Below the pieces are notes generated by a model. The model saw only the letters and a list, made by a program, of their open reading frames with translations. It was not told the origin of the DNA and made no database searches. A DNA stretch of 64,000 bases from Diorhabda sublineata (taxonomy: Eukaryota; Arthropoda; Insecta; Coleoptera; Chrysomelidae), in assembly GCF_026230105.1 (NCBI RefSeq), contig NC_079477.1, positions 7,507,001 to 7,571,000 on the forward strand, given 5' to 3'. The position numbers and the translations under genes were made by a program. This document shows, one piece after another, positions 51,868 to 62,300 of the stretch (positions are counted from its first letter, which is position 1; each line of letters begins with the position of its first letter).

Positions 51868-54440
51868 TAAGATTAGAGAAGTGACAATGTAAGAGTCAAC
51901 TTCAATTTATGGGTTATATATGATTGTTATTTTAAAAATTAATGTTGATTCCTTCATCTTCATAACTAATTCTTTCTACATACATCATGTTTATTCACCA
52001 TTATTATAAAAGAATTTCGTTTTTAGTCTGCTACCGTAATATTTCATTACAATATAAACGAGTATACCATTTGTTTACATGAATACATGAACTTTTATCA
52101 TAGTGACAATCATGATTTTTAATTTCAGCCTAAAATTCAAGTAGCGTCCAAATATGAACGTCGTGTTGACACCAGGTCATACAGTGATAAGAAACATCTA
52201 TTTGAAGGTGTAAGTATATTTATTATATTATATTTATTATATTATATATTCAATACCAACAAAAAAATTATCAATACAATTAAAATTCAACCAACTTTTA
52301 AATTTAAATTGACACTATTGTCACAAAACAAGAACAGTTTGATATATTTTTATATGTTAATAAATAATATTATTTTGAATACAATTATACGTTTTGCTAG
52401 GGCTTTGATATGCTCTATTTGGATTTCTTGGAAAAAGTTTGGAAGAACAAAATTGAAGAATTTATGAACAGACCGCGTGGTACGTTTTTTTGAAAATGTC
52501 CACAGTCCTTATTGAAAGTTTTGAGTAATGTCAATTAATGTACTGTTGTCCCTCGTCCTATTTTTTAAATTTCATTTTTTGTTATTTCATCTTGAAATAT
52601 TGTGATGAATGAGGTATTAACATCAAAAAAATGTTTAAAAATATATATAAAACAAACTACTAATATCCTTCTGATACACAAAAGGAGTAAATGCATCAGC
52701 CATAGATAAAAAGGAGTAAAGTACAGTATTTTTAGCATTGCAAGTTATCAATATGTTCTTTTAGATGTATACAGTTAAAACTAATCATTCTTGGTAATTT
52801 AAATAAAATTATGTAACATGAAAGTTATAAAATTTTCAACATTCCTTTATTATTATGACTTTCAGACAAGACGGCAAAATCGTGAAGACATATTATTAAA
52901 AATACTTGAGTTCCATAAACACCAAGTTTATAAAATTTTTATAAAATAAACTCTCACAAACACACGCCTAAAATCTATGCTTTAGATAACTAGGATCAGG
53001 AGGATAAATATTTGTTGAAATCACTATATTTCTGATTTTTCGTTAAGTATCGTTGTTTTGTTTGAATGTGTTTTTGTTTGTTTTAACAGGGTTTTGAAGA
53101 AATCATTAAAGAATTTAATGAAAAGAGCTGGAAAGAAAAATATGGACAATTTGACGGCAGACAAAAAAGTAATTTGCTTTAATACCTGTTTAAAAATTAC
53201 TTGAGAGTATTTGCATGTTATAGGCTTTTGCATGCCCTTTACTAACTGAAATTTTAAAAATATATATTTAAAAAGTATCAACGGGCAAATTTTATACATA
53301 CACAATAATCATTCGAATCATATAATGAAACTAAAATCATATGATTGAAAAACAAAACAATATGATTTTCTAAAGTTCCATTTGCTGTCATGTTTCTAAT
53401 GTTATTATTAAAGTCAAATATTTAGAATCAAATTAACCACAAACCCTTGATTTTTATTTTACTATTAGAATATCTTACTTTGACTATAGAACTTCTATGC
53501 ATATAATTTTGAACAAACCGCAATTGATTATATATAAATACATTTATTACAAACAAATAACATCATCATAAAAACGTCCCTAAGCACCTTCCTCATTTTA
53601 ACTATTTTTTTACACCCCACTAATTAAGTAATAAAAATATTTTTCACACTACACCATAGGGTAAAAATTAATTGATCTTGTTTTTATTTAGCAAAACTTC
53701 CCAAATGGTTCGGTGAAAGACCAGGCAAAAAAGCCGGAGACCCAGATTCACCTGAAGGTGAAGAAGAAGGTAAACAAGCTGCTGATGATGATGACGATCT
53801 TAAAGAACCTGTAATTGAACCAGAACCAGAAGAAGAGGAGGAAGAAGAGGAAGTAGAAGTCGATGAAGAAGAGGAGGACGATGAGGAAGAAGAGGAAGAA
53901 TAAATGCCAAAATAAAGTAAGTAGTTGCGTATAATTTTAAAGTACAAAGATCTACGACATCACCTAGTTAATGTAGTTGTAGAGTCTCCTAATAGATTGA
54001 GTGAGAATCAGATCATATGTATACATGTTTTCTGTGAGGAAAAATAAACATGTGAATACTTCTTCTGCGGGATAATTTACTTCTATCAACTTGAGCTTGT
54101 GTATATAATAATCATTAAAAAAATAACCATACCCTCAAGGTTCTTAAAATATTTACTAAATGGTGGAAGTGAACTATCATCAAAAACTAATGATCATTTT
54201 TTTGTTTCAGAATTTATGTAGGAAAATAATATAATGTAACATCAAATTCTCATATAAGAAATGAAAACCAGTTACTTCAACATACATAACATTTCAAATT
54301 TTGTTTTATTTTTTGTTCCAAGTTGTTTAAAATGTTTATTTATATTTATTATATAAAAAGTTGTATATGTAATCTTAAAGCAAGGTTATATTATAATGGT
54401 GTTTTATTTGTATGTTAGGTTTAAGCCAAAAATAAACCAT
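39850..54440 (+). CDS. up: Troponin T (flight/skeletal muscle thin filament), eleven coding exons with alternative pair
   Basis: Troponin T anchors the troponin complex to tropomyosin on the thin filament. Coding exons: 39873-39898 (MSDEEEVYS; leader from 39850), 40308-40340, 42374-42379, 42642-42668, 46280-46481, 46542-46715, 49123-49341, 49518-49610, 52129-52209, then 52401-52479 or 53090-53168, and 53692-53903 (stop 53901). All phases agree; one isoform is 383 aa. The acidic N-terminus is followed by GAGDPEFIKRQ, the tropomyosin-binding K/E-rich helix (WRKQRAKEEEDLKKLKEKQ), IRIKPL, the troponin-I coiled coil (LWDCIVKLETEKYDLEERQK), LKKGLDPEALTGKYP and KYERRVDTRSY. It ends with KLPKWFGERPGKKAG and an insect-type glutamate-rich tail. 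A donor 13 nt after the stop and an acceptor at 54210 mark a 3' UTR intron; AATAAA lies at 54431. Symbol follows Drosophila upheld. Confidence 0.96.
40308..40340 (+). other. Troponin T mini-exon A (33 nt)
   Basis: This exon is flanked by TTTTCAG and GTAAGT. It enters and leaves in phase 2 and encodes a run of seven Glu then VVE. It can be skipped without changing frame, like the next two exons. Confidence 0.9.
41290..41610 (+). mobile_element. Jockey-like non-LTR retrotransposon 3' fragment
   Basis: Plus-strand frames give SLFYRYYDGKCSSEL, then RTSIYQEPLLWRSTSLWNQLP and, in the next frame, VFPKHYNLQKLKIKIHRHL. This is the C-terminal signature of Jockey-type LINE polyproteins. It is frameshifted and lacks the reverse transcriptase. 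It lies between troponin T mini-exons A and the microexon. Confidence 0.7.
41725..42014. repeat. 157-bp tandem duplication
   Basis: AAGGTTTATATATTTT at 41725 recurs at 41882, followed in both by an AATGATAAAAAAGG block, a TTGGTAAGCTAGA block and GAGTAATCAGAATT. The copies have diverged by small indels. The unit lies in a troponin T intron just after the Jockey-like fragment. Confidence 0.75.
42374..42379 (+). other. Troponin T six-nucleotide microexon
   Basis: The exon is AAAAAC between TTTTACAG and GTAAGT. It enters and leaves in phase 2 and adds Lys plus a shared Thr. Comparable tiny N-terminal exons are known in insect troponin T genes. Both splice sites are strong, which supports reality despite the size. 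Confidence 0.75.
42642..42668 (+). other. Troponin T mini-exon C (27 nt)
   Basis: This exon lies between CGCAATAG and GTAAGT, is in phase 2 at both ends, and encodes a Thr run then KV. It is frame-neutral when skipped. Confidence 0.85.
42669..46279. other. Large troponin T intron
   Basis: The intron has no confirmed nested gene. At 45617-46130 the minus strand holds a promoter-like TGTATTTAAG region, then a reading KKYGESEYHLIGNFILLH and KWTEFSSTSTKQRKMFSANKE broken by stops. I take it as an unidentified mobile-element relic. Other ORFs here are chance. Confidence 0.4.
45617..45830 (-). pseudogene. Unidentified coding relic in troponin T intron
   Basis: About 70 codons of protein-like, K/S/E-balanced reading (VIVKKYGESEYHLIGN, then DKWTEFSSTSTKQRKMF) continue past a stop into FIKCIHTADKLVDKKYQ. 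I do not recognise the family. Composition and position suggest a decayed transposon gene. Confidence 0.3.
47146..47310 (+). CDS. Intact 54-codon ORF of unknown function inside troponin T intron
   Basis: ATG 47146 opens MTDLRSTTGTFESN, continues through PKKSYYLTKDRQNLRPRPER and stops at 47308-47310. It is preceded by an acceptor-like AAATAG (47129-47134), after which the same frame is already open, and followed by AATAAA at 47360. GC content and residue mix are higher and more protein-like than in the surrounding intron. It is not in the troponin T frame or phase. It could be the last exon of a nested gene, a retrocopy, or a transposon piece. I do not recognise it. Confidence 0.35.
   Translation: MTDLRSTTGTFESNMIPKKSYYLTKDRQNLRPRPERANFARTLGPEKVYQRASI
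47414..47728 (-). pseudogene. MADF-domain fragment, possibly from a Harbinger-type element
   Basis: This is an open minus-strand reading of 104 codons. The segment HFDTELFIGKVEKRLAKWD resembles the first helix of a MADF DNA-binding domain (F-D-x-x-L-I-x-x-V-x-x-x-P-x-L-W/YD), and the frame shifts soon after. The Arg/Ser-rich upstream part is not recognisable. MADF proteins are encoded beside the transposase in Harbinger elements, so a relic is likely. Confidence 0.4.
50821..51282 (-). mobile_element. Probable LTR with primer-binding site, isolated
   Basis: On the minus strand TGGCGCCCAACGT (50833-50821) looks like a retrotransposon primer-binding site. Two bases before it an LTR-like block ends in TCGTCACA (50836) and could begin with TGTCACAG at 51282, giving a 447-bp TG...CA unit. 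No gag or pol follows at lower coordinates, and no second LTR was found. It lies in a troponin T intron. Confidence 0.4.
51603..51768. mobile_element. MITE-like inverted repeat
   Basis: Arms 51603-51647 and 51724-51768 are about 45-bp inverted copies centred on AGGTCTCTTCTGTTTCAAA. The same motif appears diverged at 28535-28567, so the unit is dispersed. Confidence 0.75.
51817..51862. repeat. (AT)n microsatellite
   Basis: This is an uninterrupted AT run in the troponin T intron before the exon at 52129. Confidence 0.95.
52401..52479 (+). other. Troponin T mutually exclusive exon, variant a
   Basis: The exon encodes GFDMLYLDFLEKVWKNKIEE and then FMNRPR. It is 79 nt, phase 0 in and phase 1 out, which matches variant b. 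Using both would shift the frame, so the two must be alternative. Confidence 0.9.
53090..53168 (+). other. Troponin T mutually exclusive exon, variant b
   Basis: The exon encodes GFEEIIKEFNEKSWKEKYGQ and then FDGRQK. It is the same length and phase as variant a. Its GRQK end is closest to the fly troponin T sequence that I recall for this position. Confidence 0.9.
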
Positions 54441-56377
54441 TTGAATAATTAACTGTGATATCTATTTATTTGATTTGCCCACCAGAAATTCATTCCAGAT
54501 CTTCTGTGAATACTTCCTACGAAGCGGTCTTTGAATATAACACCATAATCTAATAATTTTTTTAAAAAAATCACCAAATAAATGGACAAAACATTTTCAA
54601 TTGGTGCAATACATTTGTGAAATTTTGACTAGCACAAAATTAGAAGCTCACTATTCTTGGGGTTCAGAGTTATGCGGGCTGCATTTTTGTCCTTGTGACG
54701 CGATCGCCATCTAGCGGTCAAATACGACAACTGGGCGTCGGTCATATTGTTGATGCGTTTTTCGTAAACAAACTAGGATGAGCATAGCACCTTACTTCCA
54801 ATTACTGAAAGATGGTGAACTCCGGGTAATTCTATATTCACAGGGTTGATAAATACCTTGATAGAATAAAAAATAAGTCGTGGGTTGCGTATAATTTCTA
54901 TCAAAAATTGAACTGCTCATATATATTAACTTCTATTACAAAACCTAGATTGATAGAAAGAAAGAAGAAAACGTTCGACATGAATATAATAGAAAGTTAT
55001 GGAGTTTTCGCACGGGAAATAATGAAACTGAACAAAACATTATGAGAGACCGGAAATATCGAAATGCCAAAGATGTTCTGAGGCCCTGAATTTATTAGTA
55101 TGATATCTAAATATCTCAAAAAACCTCAATTACTTCCAGGGACGCAAGACTTAAATTTCAGCGGGGAAATTGAAATCAAGTGGAAAGAAAGAAACACTAT
55201 TCAGTTGTATATTGTTTCATCGAATGGAAATATATAGGGACTCACATAAAATGATTTATGCAATGAAAAGTGAGAAGAAGTTATTCGAACATTAAGACAA
55301 AATATGATCAGAGTGAAATCCTGATTCCAGAACACTATGGTGCCACATGCACAAAAAGTGGAATACAAACCTTGCCGAGCTCTATCACACGTTCCCCTGA
55401 CAGCACTTTCACACCAGGACGATATACATGGTTAGAGGTGAGGAAATTCTGAGCTTTTAAACTCTTGTGATTCTTTATAGCTTCTTTGGTATAAAGCTAA
55501 ATACTCCAGTCTGTCTAATAAGGTAACGCGTGGCCAGTGGTCCTATTTTCCTCCATATCTTCGTACCGCAGCTCAAACGGGTCACTACCACACTCATGAA
55601 CTTTCTTGTGATAGTGCTCACGGTCATGATATCACTATATAGGTCACTATATAGTGATATCAGAAAATTTCTAGCAACAGGAATTTTAGTACTAAAAACA
55701 TGTGAAAAAGGAGGCAGATGATTCAGAGCCTTTTGTAGTGAGAATAAGTCGGTTTTTGAATTTGTAGTTGGTGAAATATAAAGGTTTAAATCCATAATGT
55801 ATACAACTCAATTTCTTCAAATTTTGAATCAGTTCGCTTTTATTCTCATTGTGTGAAATATAAGTTTTCAAATTTTGTATTCATAATAGAATTCCATACA
55901 AATGTATTGATATTCAGTATGTATAGGAAAATAACTTGCAAACTAGAATAGATGGAAACACGAAACTAAACTAACTAAAAATGATTTGACTATGGTATAT
56001 TATGTCTCCTCTTACTTATTAATTTGATATTGATTTGAATAATAGACCTGTATAAGACTAGTATAGCATCATGAAGGCAAACCTTTGTGACATTCATTGC
56101 TACTTATTGACATTCAGAAGCAAATGAAAAATGTTTTATAACAAAATGCTTCATCATTTGAAAATGAACTATCAATATACAATGACAATCAACTAGAAAC
56201 CAAACAGTCTTCTAACTTTGTAGTCTATTGATACAATTACAATGAAACGCCAACTGCACATGTGCAAAATATTTTATTTTTATATAATTACAATATAATA
56301 ATTGATAAACTGAAGTTGAATATAAATACAGAAGCAATGAAAAATAATAGTAAAAAGGATTCTCTTCTTTTTTCTAC
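54441..56377. other. Intergenic region between troponin T and beta-COP
   Basis: Troponin T and beta-COP converge on this stretch. I see no gene. A perfect hairpin lies at 55628-55661. The open frames at 55475-55795 and 56262-56456 have no family resemblance or are shadows of the beta-COP last exon. Confidence 0.5.
55628..55661. repeat. Perfect 14-bp inverted repeat
   Basis: GATATCACTATATA (55628-55641) and TATATAGTGATATC (55648-55661) are exact complements around GGTCAC. It could be a cruciform or the core of a small element; position downstream of two converging genes is noted, but no U-run supports a terminator. Confidence 0.85.
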
Positions 56378-59300
56378 TTATGCTGCTACAACTTTTGTTT
56401 GTGTACCTTTTTGTGTCATATTGATTTTGTCTCCTAAACTTAAGGCCATACCCTGAAACAAACAAAAGGACTGTGATTAGCATATTTAAAAGTTACCTAA
56501 AATAACCCTCTACCACATATAAACCCATTTATGGTTCACCAATATTAATATTTTTTTACGTTATGTTGCACAAGCAATAACTATACGTATGGTGGACATT
56601 TTAATTGTTATGTTGGCAATACGAAAATATTTTTTGTTGTCCTCTAACGTCATTGCTTGCAGAATGGATCCTACTCGTTTTTATAGCTCTCAGAAGCATG
56701 TTAATACTATACCTGCGGACGGCTCGCTTAGTGATGATGAATTAGTTTCTGATTCTGATAGTGAATATGTTCCTCTTATACAATTTCAACGTCACAGACG
56801 ATCTCTTGTTATACCCGAAACAACTAGTGATTGCTCTGATGATGAAACTTACCCACCACCAGCCACGCATTAAAAAGGAAAGGCAAAAAAAGATAAGCCC
56901 ACTAAAATAAAATGGGAGCCCAAAAAATTAAACTGGAAATACCGTCATTTTGTTCTTGTTTTTATTTCCTTAGGATCTGATACAAAACAATCTAATTTAA
57001 AATCTGTTTAAGACAGTATAAACAAACTAACATAACTAAACCAGAAATGGAGAAATTTATTGGCATGGTAATATTCATATCTATAGTGAAATTACCTGCC
57101 CCACAATAGTACTGAAACAAAAACAGCGACAAATTTAAGAAACCATGACAACCAATAGTTTTGAAATAAAAAAACTAGTAATAACATTTTAAAATTGAAA
57201 TTTCGACCTACTTCTGTCAATTTGCATAATTATATCAATCAATAGATCACCTACATGATGAATGTCAAAATAAATATGAAATCAAAATACAAATCTGTTT
57301 TAACATAAAAAATTAATTTTTCCTTAGTTTTTATATTTCAAAAATTTTAGCAGCTATCAATCAAACAACAAAGCTATTAATGATAAAAAAGATTATGGAT
57401 TAGGTAAGGGTGTTCTTTGAAAATAATTAAAGATGTTAATAATTGAAAGATTGACTTGACTCTAGAGTTTTGGAAGTATGTCTTTAAAATATTAAGGAGC
57501 AGAAAGAACCAACTACTTACAATAATTTAATATTCTGGGTCTGTATGTTATATATTTAAAATTATACCTGATTTTATGATTTGTAACTCAAAAACCCTTA
57601 TCTTTACTTTTAAGAAATACTAAAATAAATTCTTTTACAAAACAATGTGTCCATCAACTGTTATTCAAATAGAAAACTTTCGCTTCCAAATTATAGTGAA
57701 CTAAAAATATGAAAAGTATAATATCTTAAAAAATGACGACTCTTCCCAAATTTGTCTCTATATTGCTGTAAATGTGGACTTAATTATTTTATTTAATTCA
57801 TGTCGTCGCATGTTTCCAAATAATTTTTTCGATGACGATATATTTTTCGTCTTCGGACGAGCTTCAGCTCCAAATTAATGTAGCAAGATATCTAGCCGTT
57901 GGGCTATTTTATTTTTCAAAAGATACCTCGGCCAGCTTAGAATTCAAACATAAAGATAACCTAAGTTGGCATTTGACGTTTGCCGCTAAAGCTAATCTGC
58001 TAAAGTGAAACATTTCAGACTTAACCTTAAAGTTCAAATTAAAAGAACATTTAGGCTAAATGGCAATTATGAAATGCGCAGCTTAATTTACAAGTAACTT
58101 TAAATTTAAAGCTACCTTTAAGTGTAGTATGAAACCAGTCGTAAACTTAAATAAGTTATAACACTTACCTGACTCTTTGCCCTGATTCTAATATGACCAC
58201 TCACTGGTGCATCTGGTTTGCTAAAAGACTTCTCTATACTTAAATTAGCCAAAGCATCTTCACCAAAAATAGATCTGGCATACATATTGGCTGCCATAAA
58301 GCCGCATTGACCACTGAGAGCTTTCTCCGGAGTTAAACATTTCATGTTTGTACTTTTCAGTAAATGATCTAAATATTCAGATAAATCCGTGAGAGGCGTA
58401 TTAACAGTAACCTTATTTTCCCATTCGAATTCCGCCCACATTCTCATAAAATCGGTGTCGGTACAACTAGCCGGCACTATATAATCCATAATATCTATGT
58501 GAATATCGTTTAATACTACAACGTTCCTGTCGGATGCCGCTCCTGTTACATCATATACGATATTACCGAATATTATACCATTTTCAGTAGATGCTACTTT
58601 GACGTTTGCTTTTATGTTGCAAAAATCTTTAGGTGCTAATACAACTGGTTGAGGTTTTTCCACCAATTTTAAATCTCCGAGCGTTGCCAATTCTAAAGTG
58701 CAATTTTGTAAAGTATCATTAGTTTGATTAACAATTAATACATCAAGGATGATATCATACTGATTCACATGAACATAAGCTTCCGCATATACGGGATCAG
58801 AAAATCCTGTTAATTGTGTGATTTTATCTAATTTGCAAGAATTTAATACTGATTCGCCACCTGCTGGTCGACCTCCAACCAGTGCTTGCGACAGAGACAT
58901 TTCAAAGACGTTTTCACCGAGTTCTCCAGTTTTATCAGTTTCTAATTGCACGAAACTAATAGCGTCGTCTGTTTGCACAGTGTGTTTCTTTTTTTCTTTA
59001 CTTTTTTGGTTGGTGGCTTCCTCAGTTTCTTTAGCAGCTAACATATTCTGCAACGCCGATCTACATAAGTTTTCAAAAATATCCACGACAATTGGAGTAC
59101 GTTCTGATAAAACTCGCAAGCAGAAGAGAATGTGGTCTTTATCATCATTTGTTATCGCTTTTGTTGGCAAACCTGAAACAGTAAATGGTATGTGAGAGCT
59201 ACATATAAACTGAAAACTGTTCTTCAATTGAAACAAGAAATTTTGGAAACAATTGTAAATATGAATATATTTCTTCAGTTTCTTACTTATAGACTTTTTT

Positions 59301-62300
59301 ATACGGTTTTGTTAATTAAATTGTCTTTTGTTTTTAGATCTTTTACAAATAAATATATAACAGTTAAAAATATTGACATTTTGACCTATTGTGGTCTTTA
59401 TCAAATTTCTCCAAATTTACAATTATTCCCTCATATTTTTCGACTTATTTTCCTAATCTTCCCCAACTAGATATATTTTTTCTTTTGCATCTTCTATTGT
59501 TTTTGTCAAGACATTCTTATCATTTTAATATCATCTTCACTGACCCATATGGTACAATACTAGATGTTTTTGTTCCTAAGCATTGTATATTAAACAAAGC
59601 ATGCCTGCAACTGCCCCTAGTACATAACTATGAAGTATTTTTATGTCCATTGTTCAGTTTGATTTTTGCTAATCCTTTTTACTTTGTTTCCGTTCGCATT
59701 CTTCAGCTCTATTTCTTTTCCAATGATATTTTTAGTATTCCAGGTACTATCTTTATTTATTTTATCTCCTATGTTTATTATTCTTTATTGCTTGATTTTT
59801 TACCTTCTGTGTTATCCTTTTCGGCTGCTGCTCTAACTTTTTGTCATTTTTCCCATCTTTGTCATCATTATCTGTTTCTATATTTGAGCATTTGCTTTCT
59901 TTTGATGTTTGATAATCTTTATTGTTGATTATCAGTTTGTTTTATTTAATAACTGTTCGTTTTCTATTTACTAAAATTAAACAAAAATTCGAAAGTATAA
60001 GTAGTGACCAGAAAACCAAACGGGGAGTTATGAGAAGTGAACAAAAAGATAAAAATCCGAAGTTTTATATTGTGATTGAAGGTTTCTTAACGATTAGTTG
60101 AAATATAAAAAAATAATGAAGAAATTTCAGAAGTATAAGACCAAATGTTGAGGATCCAATATGAGTTATGAAAGTCAAACAGTTTTGGCAGTATTATCTT
60201 CTTTCTTCCAAGATTTCTCCTCAACCCAAATATCAGTTCCATTGAAATATTTTGTATTTCGTAGAATTTTTTTTGTAAATTTCACAACTTCAACAAAATC
60301 TGGTTTCTTTCCCTATATAGTTTCTAATTGACCTAACATCTTCCAATTCAGTTTTATTCAAGCTAACTCACATCTGTTCTAATATTCTTATTATTTTGTC
60401 TTGGGTAATAATCTCGGATTCAGTGTTTGTATCTGTATCTCTCTAGCTTTTAAATCCTTTTTTCTTGTTTCATCACTTTATCCTGCAACATCTTGTTTTT
60501 TCCTTCTTTCTCATCTAATTTTTGTACTAGGTTTTCTAATTTATCATACATATATTTTGTTTTATTTATAACCTGGTAAATAGTTCCCCTATTTTTTCCA
60601 TTTTAGTTATACTCAACGATAATGGTGTCATCAAGTCCAATACTTCAGAGGTTGGTAAATTATGGTTTTCACATTATGTTTCAAGAATTTAAGCACAAGC
60701 CATAATTTATTTTGTTGCAAGTCCTTAATTGCTATTAGCTTGACACTTGATAACCTTTTAATACCTGCAATTGCAAAAATAAACACTTTTCACAAGTTTT
60801 CTTAACTATTTTATTTTAAGAGTATTTTATTTACCCCATTTTTACTATTTGCAAAATTATTTCTCAGATCTTCTGGTAAAGAGATGAAAAATAAAAAAAA
60901 TCTCTTCACACTTAAGCACCATGTTGCTAACCCAACAATTGTGAATAAATGAAGTAGAATTTAATATATAATAAATTTAGTATAGTTTAAGCATTGTTGT
61001 TTATCTCACAAATTGTGTGATGTATGTATGTATGTATGATGAAATCATATATCTGTTGAATGAAACTTACCAGATTTTCCCAAATGTAAAATCCCTGCCA
61101 TAATAAGCATAATTTTAGCATTGAAAGCACTACTTTCTGCTGGTGATGCTACATTGTCATATCTTAAAGAAATTTTTGTTAAAGTTGAGGCCAATGAAGC
61201 GGATATGAAGAAATCACCATCCATGAGATATTGCCTTAAAGTGGGTCTCTTTTCTTTGGTAGATTTACTAAAAGATTTATTAGAATCATATAAAATAAAA
61301 TATTGGTAACATTAGTTACAGTCATCAAATTTTTGTTTTAGTAAACAAATACCTTATGGTGTTAAAAGCTGATTGAGTAGCATATGTTCCATCTGAAGTT
61401 ACTAGAGTGGTAGCTCCTTTCTGAACAACAGGAGTAGTTTCCTCTTCTTCTTCTTCTCCAGATATCAATTTTTGTTCAGCTTCTACTAGAGACCCTTCGC
61501 CAAGTAATCTTTCTATTTCCTCGACAATACTTTGAAGATCATGAATATGATGTGCGTATTCACCCAAAATCCATAAGGCTGCTCGGTGGACTTTAACTAA
61601 TTTTATATCTTTAAAACTTTTTATCAGTGTCTGCAAATTAAAATTCCAGTCATTGTATTGGGATAGAAGTATATAAAAAAAACTTTTATAACTAGTTTTT
61701 GTATTTCAGAAAAAAATAGATTCTAATAAAATTATTAATCATTTTTGTTTTTAGTTCTATTTATAGAGGGGAGAGATAATAACCCCCATGATGTTGACAC
61801 GACACTTTGTATTTACAAAATAAATTTTTGAATGTTGATCTAGGTTTGTTCTACTTTGTTCTAGAACAACATAAAGCTGCGAGTTCTTTTATATTGTTCC
61901 GAATCTGATCAAAAAATTGTTTTTTACAAATTTCGTGACAAATCATTTTTGAGCTAGCACTGAAAATTCGAGCTATTGCGATCATGTTCATTATTTTGAA
62001 TTGTTTAAAATTTCCTCTGAATTGATTCAGAATTTGAAAAAAATTATTCTTCAAAATTTTTATGAGTACTGATCTCAATTTCGTGAAATCACTATTATAT
62101 GAGTTGTCCTATGTTTTTTCTGCTAAATTAAGATGGCAGTGGGATATTAATTGAATAATATAACAATTGCTATTAAAGTTTCCAAAAAATAATTATTATA
62201 TATGCCTTAATAATTTGAAGGTGTATATAGGTAATTAAATTTATAAATGTAATTATGCAACAATTATTTTGTCACTTACTTCAAGGATCAAAGGTTGCAG

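Noticed and set aside
53684..53947. Poly-Ser minus-strand ORF
   Set aside because: It is the complement of the Glu-rich troponin T tail.
55475..55795. 106-codon minus-strand ORF
   Set aside because: It spans the perfect hairpin at 55628-55661, has no recognisable motif and no splice or poly(A) context.
58818..59195. 125-codon plus-strand ORF
   Set aside because: It is the complement of the beta-COP appendage exon.
59389..59928. 179-codon Phe/Leu-rich plus-strand ORF that looks like a membrane protein
   Set aside because: It lies in a beta-COP intron, opposite an A-rich coiled-coil-type relic; the hydrophobicity comes from T-rich sequence and no family pattern is present.
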